A DNA stretch of 64,000 nucleotides from the NCBI RefSeq assembly GCF_902459465.1, contig NC_047065.1, forward strand, positions 21,031,828 to 21,095,827, written 5' to 3'. Source of the DNA: Asterias rubens (Eukaryota; Echinodermata; Asteroidea; Forcipulatida; Asteriidae). A program made the position numbers and the translations under genes. This document shows, piece after piece, positions 23,526 through 35,700 of this stretch; position 1 is the first letter of the stretch; each line of letters opens with the position of its first letter. Below the pieces are notes generated by a model. The model was given only the letters and a program-made list of their open reading frames with translations, was not told where the DNA came from and ran no database searches.

Positions 23526-26240
23526 CGAGTTTCCACCATGCAAAGTTCCAAATCCTACGTAAGCTTTCACAAGTTGAAAAAGGGCAAACTATTGGTACAC
23601 TGTAAACAATTTCTCTGTATATTTACAGTAGATTGATATGTCAATTGGTATAACAACCATTTTTAAAACTATACTCACATGAAATTAGTATGTGTTTAAT
23701 CTGTTGGCTTTAAACATACATCAGTATCAAATTATTTGTCAAGTTCATTCTAACAGTTTCAATTTTAGGTCACAATTTTTTATGTCTCGATTTGATTACC
23801 AAAAAAATGAAATTGAAAATGATATTCCGGTTTCTAAGCCACAATTCTTCATCCAACAATAATAATGCACTGAAGTAGTCATGTGACATAATTAAGTAGG
23901 GAAACTACCAATCACAACTCACCAGAGTCGTCATGCGACTCAGAAACTTTCCCAGGTATAAAGTTAAGTTAGAACTGTTTCATGGCTGAACAATGCAGAT
24001 AGGTCTCTTGTACGTGCAAAATGTACACACAAATATGACTGGATAGAATGGAAATGTAATTTTTTATACAATTTTGTTGTTGTATCGTTCTGGTTGTTAC
24101 TGCTCAAATCCTACTTTAAAAGTATATTGTTTGTAAAAGATCTTTAAATCAATATGCAATTAAATGGACAATGCTGATTTTGTAACTTGAAGTATCGTGT
24201 GATTTTTTTAGGCCCTATTGTAAAAATGTTGTATTGTTTGCTTTAATTTATAATAACAATTGTTGAGAATCCAGGTTGACAAAAACCTATATACGTTGGA
24301 ATTTAGCATTCCTTCTATTTTGATTGTGAGATTCCATGCATTCTTTGACCAATTGCCGAGTTGAGTAATGTACTGTTTAGTATGTAAACTAGCCGGATAA
24401 GGCACCTCTTTGAAAATGCTGTTCGACAGCCTACAATAAATAAGCCTTCTCCGAACTGGCAGCTACAGTTATGGCTACGACTGTTTCTAAGGATGTTGCT
24501 ATGGACCTCATATTTCTAAGCGAAAGCCGTAGCAGACTAACCACAAATTCAGACACGACCTATTACCCAAAAAAAAACGGCATAAGACTGCTTCACCACT
24601 TCTAATGAGCGAAGCATGATAGACGATAACAAATCATTTCTTCCTGCCAATTTTAACGAATCTTTTAGATTAAAGAATATGTTTATGAGCTTTTGTTAAA
24701 CAAATTTACATAAGCTCACATGACGGCCCACAGGCGAGGAGTTGCCCTACTGAACGTGGAGGGGGTACATGTATACAAGTACTCCGTTCACACCTATTGC
24801 CTTTGGTTCACATCCACCTACCTATATCCCGGCCACTAAGGGACGCCTGTGTGGCGCTGTGCATGCTCGGTCGTAGTGAAGTTGAAGGGTTCTGTGGATT
24901 TTATGTGGTATGGGTATTCTGACGATGTGGAGTCGATATGTAGGACAATATCTTGAGGACATCTAATGGTAAGCGAAGACCTACACCTACTCCTAGAACT
25001 ATGAGGTTCGCTTGGGAGACGAAAGCCGAACGAATCTCGTAGAGAAACCTATAACTAGCCCTAATCACGGACTCCTTTCATGTGTTCACTACAACAAAGG
25101 AGTCCGTGGTACCGCGGTCGTTTAACGACACCTCGTATTCACCCACGTACCATATACCATGGAGGAAGAAAATACAATGGGCGACCTGCTGTATGATTTT
25201 CTAAGTTCCTTTGCAGGTTTTTCTCCCCTTTATGCAACCTTCCCACCCCCTCCATTCCAACAATCTCTTCTTTTGTGTTGTCTACTTGTGTTTCATTTTG
25301 ACGGATGCTGACGGTTTCTGGGGCTTTTGGAGCATTTTATTTGGTCGAAGCTAATGATGTTGTGTAATGTAGTCGACTAGTTTATATCGTGGACTTTTAT
25401 TCCATGGCAGTTGAAGACAAATCAATGACTTGTTTTATGGTTAATCCACAGAAAAGGGTCGCATTGCGTAGATGCATGCTGTTTTTCAGACCACATGGGA
25501 AAATCATTAGTACAGCACAAAATGAACTGTTTTCTTCTTATTTGTTTATTTTTTATTCTTCCACCTCGAGCTTTTACAACTTAAAAGTCAAGTTGCAATA
25601 CATGTTTTTAAAAATTCTTACAAACCATGTTAACGTCATGCTACTACTCAAACAAAACGCTGGCAGGTCATTTCTTATTTATAGTTTTTTTTAATGTAGT
25701 TTACTTAATCGTAAAGTGTCTTTTTGTCAGTGAATTATTTCTTTTGAAATTTTATCAAGTGGCCTATCTATCCATTGTTAATCCACAAATCCTCCAAGTG
25801 TCAGCATTATTATTGAATATTTTTTGTTATACGCAATTTCTAAAAACTTTCATAATTAGGTCTACTCAAATCTTTTATTTTAACAAAATCTGTACATAGT
25901 GCACACGTGTTTTAATAATTGGAAAGGGGAAAATACTTGACAGTTTTCGTTCCGATTTTTCATCCATTTAAATAATTTGTGCAAAGTCAAAAGAGGTCAA
26001 TAACTTTACATTACGTACATACAAAAATCATGTGACATAAATACTATATCATCTCATTTTACAAAAGAGCCACACAGAGTCTTGTCCTTTAGCAATCTGT
26101 TCACATCTCTTTGAACTATTACACAAACAGTTATTATGGAAATTTGAATTTCCGCCCTACCAACTTTTGACAATAAAAATAATAATCGTAATTTTGATGA
26201 GATTCGGTGCACTCATTTTTGCGCGCGACTGTTAACTTTA

Positions 26241-26413
26241 TAGACCTTATGCACATGACGTCATTTCATTAGGGCGCCCTCACCTAGAGGTCAAAAGGAG
26301 GTTGTTCATTGGCCAATCATGTGCACCGCGCGTACAAATCTGTGCGTTTCGACTGTTTCGTCACCGTTTTTCCACTAAGATGGCCGCTGGATGACGTCAA
26401 TGCATAAGGTTCA
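26241..26413. mobile_element. Short TIR element
   Basis: Ends TAGACCTTATGCACATGACGT and ACGTCAATGCATAAGGTTCA are imperfect inverted repeats. The interior CACCTAGAGGTCAAAAGGAG recurs at 54240-54290. Confidence 0.65.
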
Positions 26414-26498
26414 TTGTGATCATATGAAAACAATCTGTCACTATAAACCCAACCCTTAAATGCTAAATATGACTTTAGTATTTGAACTTAGTGAGTAC

Positions 26499-29400
26499 TC
26501 AGAGAGCAGTTGCTCCACCGGGCAGCAAGCTGGCCAGTTGCCCTGATTCCATTTGCAGATTCTGCCCGACGGATCGGCTCATCCGTCGCTGTGCGAAACT
26601 ACCCTGCGCATGGAGCTGTTGAGCTGCCTGGTAGAGTTGTAGCAGTTTCTCGTCCCCGTGTTTATCGAGGCTGCCAGCGTCGGGATACAGCTGCCGTATG
26701 GCTGCACGGACGCGTTCCCTGACGTGGGGTTTGGGTGGTAGAATTAGCTGGACGCCGCTCTGCAGACTAAATTGCAACTTAGGGGGGTCGTCAACTAGTT
26801 AAACAGAGGGAAATGGAAAATAGAAATGAGTTACGTTGAATTCGATTTTAAATTCTTTAAAAATTCTGGCTGTTTAAAGCATTAGCACAACATCGATAAA
26901 CATGGTTGTCCAAAGGCCCATACTTCGTGTATCACAACTTATATATAAAATAACAAACCTGTGAAAATTTAGGCTCAATCGGTTATCGGAGTCTGGAGGA
27001 AATAACGGGGAAACCCACCCTTGTTTCCGCAGTGTCATGACATGTCTTTAAAATAAATCAGTTATTCTCGATATCGAGAATTTATAATTGTTTTAATATT
27101 TCTCAAAAAGTAAACCATTTCATTGAATAATATTTCAATGGGAAGTCTTTCACCATTACCTTCTGTAAACCCTGTAAGTTATTTGTAAAGCTGTGAACTT
27201 TAAATTTTTGTTCTGTTCAGAAAGTGTAAACCAATAATTTTCAAACAATAGGGCCTATGGCGTGTCGTTGCCGAAACCCTAATATTTGTTTCAGATCAGC
27301 AAACTAATGGATATGTTTGTACGTATGCCTCTGAAGAAGGTCCCGATTTGATCGAAAGCTACAGCCATATCTAGCATCTCATTGTATAATATATAACAAT
27401 GATAATTTGTAGTGTAATCACCAACCTGAAGCCCCAGTGACCGTCTTAATCTTGACACCAGCTACACGTGGGGTTGATGGATGACGTTTCCTCTTTCGTT
27501 TCTTCTTCTTCGTTGGTTCAGTGGGTACCTCAGATCTACTGGGTTTCTTACTTGGAGCAAACCTCTCCTTACAAAACCTTGATTAATTAATACAAACCAA
27601 AATGAACTAACATCTCATAAATGATCACTTCAAAAAAGGTCACATAAATGTCTTCAGGACATCACATCTTGAAAGTTAGATGAGCTCGACTGAATAAACG
27701 CCACTTTTGAAAGTTGACAATAAAGTTGCGACTTGCAGTAGTTGCAGATTAATTATCTTTCTGAAAGTCGGCAATTAAGTTGCAGTAATTCTAGATTCAT
27801 TTTCTTTCTAATCGCATTGGCATGACGTATTCAGAGGATCCGACTTGTGTATGTCTAAAATCAGACAGATTTTGCTCAGCAGAAATGTATATCGGTAGGT
27901 GTGATGGGACGACCCGTCAAAATGTAACATTTCTTTTCGAGATGTTTATACACAGTGGGATATTACATGTAGTATAGATAAACATAAGACTGTCAGACTT
28001 GCCCGGTCAAAAGTTGACTGGCCTTAAAACAAAACTACTGGCCTCCGGCTTGTGGTCTATAGTGTAAAATCTCTGACCCTTTGATGATACCCACAAGTGT
28101 GCTTGATCCCATAAAGAAGGATTAGCTAATTTTATGCCTTTCAATAATTATAAACTGATAAGAGACTAGCTTACTTCTTCCAGCAGTAGAGTAGAACGGC
28201 GAAGATTGAAACAGCAGCATCATGGAAGATGCCTCTCTCTATCAAACCATTCGCAGCTATGTCTAAGATCTCATCCGCTACTTCTTGAGTTATATTGATC
28301 TGATCATTGAGGAAAACGGACATTGAAGAGGAAATAAGTAGTTTGTAGGACAGACACAAAGACAGTGTCGGTCACGTATCTAATTATGATAAGAGGCTTA
28401 GTTATATCAATTTAAAGACAGTGGACACTATTGGTAATTGTCAAAGATTAGTCTTCACAGTTGGTGTATCTCAACATATGCATAAAATAACAAACCTGTG
28501 AAAATTTGAGCTCAATTGGTCGTCGAAGTTGCGAGATAATAATGAAAGAAAAATACCCTTGTCACACGAAGTTGTGTGCTTTCTGATGCTTGATTTCGAG
28601 ACCTCAAATTCTAAACTTGAGGTCTCGAAATCAAATTTATGGAAAATTATTTCTTTCTTGAAAACTAAGTCACTTCAGAGGGAGCTGTTTCTCACAATGT
28701 TTTATACTATCAACCTCTCCCCATTACTTGTAATCAAGAACGGTTTTATGATGATAATTTTTTTGAGTAATTACCAATAGTGTCCACTGCCTTTAAAAGC
28801 AAATCACAAGCTTGCAATGTACTTTTATAACACATTTATTCTCCCAAAAGCATTTCTGACAGCGCCAATACTATAATAGGGTTTCACATGTATACACGGG
28901 TCCCCCATTTGGTATCCATGCCACATCCAATCTCCACTCCCCCCCCCCACCATTTTAGAACGACTATTATTATACTAATTTATAAGCTAACCATTTTATG
29001 AGCTTTAATGTGATAGCTCATTGTTTAACTGCTTCTCCATTTACACGCAAAGAATTGGTTGTTGTTGTTTTTTGCATCAAATTGTCTTACAGCACTAGGC
29101 CAATGGCTTTTTTTTTAACAGTGCCGAAAATGGGCTTGTTTAAGAAAAAGATCAACCGAAACTTGGCCAGATTGCTCTTAGCTTGTAGAAGAGTGGATGC
29201 ATCACCTGTACCCCCCTAAAATGTCACCCTTCAGTCTTGCTGGTATCTTATGGAAATGTTTTAGTTTTCAAATTGCATTTGTTGTACCTGAACTTTTGGC
29301 GGGACCTGTGAGTCTATGTAGCAATCAATGAGTGCCTTGGCTTTACGTTGGACCATTTCCTCGTCATCTATTGTGTATGTACCACTGGCTGCTGCTCGCG

Positions 29401-32400
29401 CGGCTGAATCTGCTAGCTCTTTAAATCTGTAAAGTGAACCAAAATAATTCTCTTAATTGCTAGATTGAAAAGGTAAGGTGAAATCAAGGATAAATTCATT
29501 GGTTTTGGGCCTTTCTTGTAATGGAAGTAATGGGTCCTCAAAAACGACTGTAACCGGGTCAAACTGCATGCTTACAAAAGAAATTATTTTACTCCAATTT
29601 TAACAAAAACAAGTTATTTTCTCAACTTGAATGTGGTCTACATTATGAGTCATGATGTACTGGATAACTTCTAAACAAATTAAGTTCCAAATGTTTGAGT
29701 CTGACCTTTCAACCTCCGCCCAGAAGCTGAGATCATTCTGTAGCTTTTCCACAATGATGACTTTGTTACTGATCATTCTCCTGCTCTGTACACCGGTCTG
29801 TTTCTGTTCTATATATATAAAAACAATTATAATAATATAATGAGTAGGGTAGATAGCGTTAGCTTTCGATCGAAACCGGACCTTCTTCAGATGCATAAGA
29901 CAATTACAAACAAATACATCCATTTATAGAAAAAGAGAGGAGAAGGGGATTAAGGGAAGGATCCTGAAAGAAGCGGGAAAATTAAATCCAATCAAAGTTT
30001 CTATTTCAGAAACGATTGGTGGCTATGAACCAATAGGAGTAAAGTGGTGAGGACAAAGGATGTTTGGTAGGAAAGGATCGATTACTGGACCATTGTTCGA
30101 TGCAGGGAAACATGACAGGGTAGGATTAAAGAGCAAGCTGCATCATGTTTTCGTTATAAAAAAGTTCTAATAATATATCAAATTTACAACTATTGCGGTG
30201 GTTTTTTTTTCTCCTCCGACCTTTTTTTAAAAAGATTAAATACCGAACTATTTTTCTATTTAGGTAAATTCTTCTCGCCATTTTGGGAATCAATGTCCCA
30301 GAGTATTAGCATTTACATGCATTATCACATACATAATCATCATTTTAAGGGAGTTTTGCAGACATTATACACAAGGTAACGAAAGGGCCTTGTCGCACGA
30401 GACAACTTTTACAGGCAACTTTGGAGGCAACCAACTGCAGTGCATGCTATAAGGACCACTTTGGTAGCACTTGAGTAAACCTTTTAAACTGTGTTGTACG
30501 ATCTCCAAGAATAATGTGTGAACATTCAAATGTGAATATCTTCTCTTTTTGGAGATTGCCTTAAACTGAATGGCTGCCTGTAAATTGCATTGTGTGATAA
30601 TATGACCATTGGGGCATTCTCATATCAACAATATCTACGGGCCAACCAGCTGCATGTACATGCTACAACGGACCACTTTGGTCAGTTTTGAAACGATGTC
30701 TTAATCGGCCCTTAAGAATAATAGCGTGAACTTTCAAATGTGAATGGATTCTCTTCTTGGAGATTGTTGCCTATAAATTGCCCTGTGTATCATGACCCTT
30801 GAGTCTTAAAGAGCTCTTACTCTCGAGTTCTCGTTGAACCTCTTTAGAGAAGAATGTCTTGAAGGCGTTCAGAGTGGCTGTGCTCATCAGACCTCTGCGG
30901 AATGACGTCACATTGTTGATAAACATTGCCCACAGAGCTTTCTGTACACAGAGCATAAATAACAACAAATTATTCAATTGTAGAATCTGCGTCAAGAATA
31001 TAACTTTGACAGGGTTAGGTGTTTTTGGTAACTTTCTGTTCATTTTTGTCGAGGTTTGAGAGATGAAATTTACTGTTGTAGTATGCATTTTTTAAATACC
31101 TTAACTGCTTCTATTACGGGGCTGGCAAATCTTTTGCAGTTGCATATAAATAATAATAACATCGAAGTCTTATATAGCGCACGTATCTACCAAACAAGGT
31201 ACTCAAGGCGCTGAGTATATACAAACTTTCAGAAAGATAGGTTATTGAAGTGATGAGTTCTGAGACCCAATTATTTAGCACCTTATAAGGGTTTATCAGG
31301 GGCTACGGCGCATACAACAGCCACAGCCAGGAAGACCGGGGCTAACCCCTTCTCTTTTCGATAAGTACTGGGTTCTTTTACATGCATTACATAACACATT
31401 GGACCAACGGCGTTACGTCCCATCCGAAGAACGAAGCAATGGTCATGTGTCTTGGATGATAAAAGTTTTAGGATTATTACAGTTTTTTCAGTTGAATACT
31501 TCCACTCTCAGTTTCACAAAAATATTTGACTGACATTTATGGATAGAGCTTATTAAAGTAATATATTAACTTATCAAATCCGCATCATAAATATTGTTAT
31601 TTTCAGTTTCACTGGAAACAAATATTTGATAGTAAACCTTAATGGAAACTGACTGGGTAAATTTAAAATAAATTGGCGTTGAACAGAGACAAATTTACTA
31701 GAGCAGAATTTGAACCAACGAACTCCGGATTAGTATGCCGGCGCTCTACCAACTGAGCTATCTGACAAATGTTTAACTAACATTCTTTTGTCTCGGAGGA
31801 AGTCTCTGTTCCTCATCGCCACTTCCGTCTTCATTCTCCTCATCGGACGCCTCCTCAGGGAATGTGTCTTGATATTGCTCAAACCTATACAAGATATAAA
31901 AGGTTACTTGGGTGGTAAGATGGAATCGGCGAAGTAAAAAAATATCACAAGGGAAAAGATCGATTCAACAAAAGTCAGTTCAAGTCAACATTTTCTGAAA
32001 CTACACTCTTCTGAAACTTTTGTTTAGTGAGTGAGAAAATACGTCTTTCTCAAAAACTACGTTACTTCAGAGGGAGCTGTTTCTTACAATATTTTACACA
32101 GCTATCCGTTGCTCATTACCAAATAAGTATTTATGCTAACAATTATTTTGAGTAATTACCAATAGTGTTTCTTGTAATAGTATACAGCTCTCCGTTGTTC
32201 ATTACCAAGTAAGTATTATGCTAACAATTATTTGAGTAATTACCAATAGTGTCCTAAGAAGCAAGATCCATACTTGATGGATGGCTTACCATTTCTCCTC
32301 AAGGCTTTTAGCCACACATGCCTGGGCAGACAACAACATCGGTGGAGTCACTTTCTCCAAGCTTGGAATGTCTTGAATGATCTCTGCGTCACACTGTAAG

Positions 32401-32684
32401 GCACCACCTAAAGCAGCAATAAGATGTGTTATAGTTTAGTTTAGCCCTTGCTCTATATGGTTTAACTCTGCCATCAGTTTTAATATCTGACAATATCGCA
32501 GGCGGCTCCAGAGATCGTAACAAACTAAATTAACCTAAAAAAGACACCAACTCTCTTAAAAATGCAATATGCTAATGATGATGTCAGATGATGGTTCAGT
32601 TTTGCGACACCCCCCCCCCACCACCACCAAAACAAACACCCACAAAAACCACCACCACCAACAACAACAACAGCAACAACACAA

Positions 32685-32747
<63 letters not shown>

Positions 32748-35700
32748 AACAACAATAACAATAACAACAACAACAAAGAAGCAAAACAACATCAACAACA
32801 ACAATACGTACCTCTAAAATATGTTCAACCTTTAATACTGCTGAAATCACCAAAGAATAATTCAATATATACCTTTATATTTGTTGTTTGGGTCTGGTTT
32901 TACATGTCTTCAGATGACTTTTTGTAAATGATGACTTTTGTATATTTCTTTCACAGTCACAAAGGTTTCAAACAGAGGCTGTTTTCGTATAAAATTGAGC
33001 TTTTTGATCAATTACCAAAGTCGGTTGCTTTGCAAAAGAATTTGCGGACAATCATGATGGTTCTTGACTGTCGACCCTTGGCATCCCTACTAGTTGACTT
33101 CATGTTGTCGACAGCCTGCCAGAACAGAAGCGGTAGGTCAGCCTTCTTCTGAACCAAGAACCGTTTCAGAAACTCCTGGTGGCTGGTGTCACGGAGAACA
33201 TCCTGAAAGGTTCTATATCCAAGAAGAAAAATGTGAAAGAGAACGGTCTTTGTTTAAATGCATTGTTACGACCTGGTTCATATCTCTTTTGAGCTGTTTA
33301 ATGGAGCAAACAAAATTGGCTAAGCATAAACAAATTTTGCTTACCAGAATAAGATTACCAGCTAAACTACCAGATGTCACATATGCATTATGTGGCTGGT
33401 ATCCGGGCTAAGCACGCAATTGCTAAGCAATATGAATTTTGACACAGTTAACCATAGAGGAGCGATTTTCTGAGATGAACGAACAGTACAATTTATAGGT
33501 CGGCGTAAATTAGTTGTGTGTTTTTTTAAACATTGTTGGCAAGTACCGACTTGGTAATATCTAAATTTGGAAGATCCTCTATGTATACTGCACTAGTTAA
33601 ATTTTTTAAACAATTTTGTTCTTTCTGTTAACATATTAATTGCAAAATGCTGCTTAGCAAAATAATACATTAGCGAAAAAATAGCATGGCACCAGTAAGA
33701 ATGATGTGAATTATGGCTGCAAAATAGCAAGTGCATGCTAAACAAATTCCTCAAGATCAATAGACCCTTCCCATGAAATATGTAAATTGCACGTAGCGCG
33801 TGCGCACTAACGTTTTGGTTGGCAAAATGAGGGAATATCGCGCTGTTTTGTACACGGCTAATGGGTGCGTGACGCAGACGCGATTGCGCGTCTGCTTAGT
33901 GCACAACTCTATGGCGTTTGCCAACCAACATGGTCTGTACGCATGCGTGAATGTAATTAGCATATTTCATGGGAAGGGTCCATTCTTACTTGGGTCTCGG
34001 TGGTCTCTGAATAGTCCTCCCATCCTTCCTTATGACACGGCAGACTGCCTTCCCACCAGCTCCAGATGAATCTTCATCCGTCACGTGTTTACTCTCTCGT
34101 GATTGTAAGACTCGGTGTATCCCTACATCTCGCCGTCTTATCACGTCATAAGACTGCCTTGGTTTGACATCTTTAACCGGCTTCGGTTTGCCTTTTGTTT
34201 TAAGGAACATTACAGAAATGGGAAGAAGAAAAAAACTCGTCTATAAAGATTACAGATTTGCATAAAACTCACACGGTCTAATGATGATAACAGCGTTGAA
34301 ATCAACCTTGAAATATTTGTGTCTAAAATGTCATGTTTGATGAGAAAAAATAGAACTACTTTCCTGTTTGGAGTTTATCGCTCAGTGAGCGTTTTATTCA
34401 TTTTGGCAACAGGCAAAAAAATAAACGTGTAATCTTTTTTGCTTAATTTTTTTTTTATTCTTATGACCCAGATGGCCGATCGATTTCAAACTTACAGGTT
34501 TTTGTTATTATGTGTATGGTGGATTAGATAAAGTGCTTCCACTGCAGCAACTGTTTTGTTACCCAACAAATATTTTGTGAACAAATTTGAAAATTCTGTA
34601 AATTTTGTACAGAATATGTTGGCTTTTAAAGGGGTTTACTTTTTGAAGAGACTATTTTTTTACCCTCTCTAATCAATGTTATTTAAATAGAAACAAAATT
34701 GTGAATAAACTGACGTTTTCTGTACACAGTTGTAAGTTTTCGTCTGAGACTTCCTTCGTCTTCACTGTCGCTGTCAGGATCACTTGGGTCACTTGCTCCA
34801 GCTGAGTCAGCCACTAAATCAAAACACAGATTTTGATTCTTGGTATAATAATATGCAAATAGAAATCTGTGTTTCCGAGATCTTACATAATATTTCCATA
34901 TACTTTAAATGAGCTGTTTGACAGCAAAGACTGGTAATTACAAAAAATAATATATAAATGTTATACTTATATTTCGAGGCCTATATTTATATTTTTATGC
35001 CTCTGAAGAAGGTCCGGCTTGGATCGAAAGCTAAGGCCATCTACCCTATTCATTATATATTTCGAGACCTTTTATAGTTCCAAATTTTAAATGAGCTGTT
35101 TAACAGCAAAGATTGGTGATTACAAAAATAAAACGAGCCTACATAGATAGATTGGTAACATTATTGTTTATTCACAAAGGTCATCACAGTATTACACACA
35201 AATTAATTGCAACTCTACTACACATCATACAAATCAAGATGATCAATGAACCCGTATACACACACAACTGGTAAAACAAAATCATGGGAGTGACACCACT
35301 AGCTATTTCGGTTGGTAAACTGCTGACGAAAAAAACAAATTGTGCGCTTAATTCTAATCTCAATTATAACATTTATGCAAATTTCTTTTTCATCGATACA
35401 TCATTTGATGTTTTGATTTACTGAAACACACTACATTTATTTCCTACTATAAAATGATCAAAAACATGAAGATGTTAAAAAGTACTGGTTATATTATTCC
35501 AAACTTATGAGACTTTACCTGCCCTGGAGGCATATGAGACTATACCTGCCCTGGAGGCAGTTTCTGCCAGCTGAAGTGCCCTCCACATCCGATACGGGGC
35601 AACAGCATTGACAGTTCCCTCTTCCAGCTCCGTCTTGCCCATCCTTCCACCATCGGTGTTCTCCCGGGCATTATTTACAAGCTGGTTGATTAAGTGACTT

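Larger units (their letters stand above)
18821..26498. other. No coding exon seen; KCC and RGS22 3' flanks
   Basis: About 7.7 kb between the KCC stop and the RGS22 stop, the two genes being convergent. The near part is presumably KCC 3' UTR, but several AATAAA-like sites make the end unclear. Contents seen: a C-rich stretch (19918-20067), hairpin MITE 21263-21650, ribozyme-bearing inverted repeat 23247-23525, an unexplained moderately GC-rich block 24720-25160, and a TIR element 26241-26413. The rest is AT-rich and unremarkable. Confidence 0.7.

Noticed and set aside
32525..32865. Several ORFs over the CAA/TTG array
   Set aside because: Low-complexity translations of a microsatellite within an RGS22 intron.
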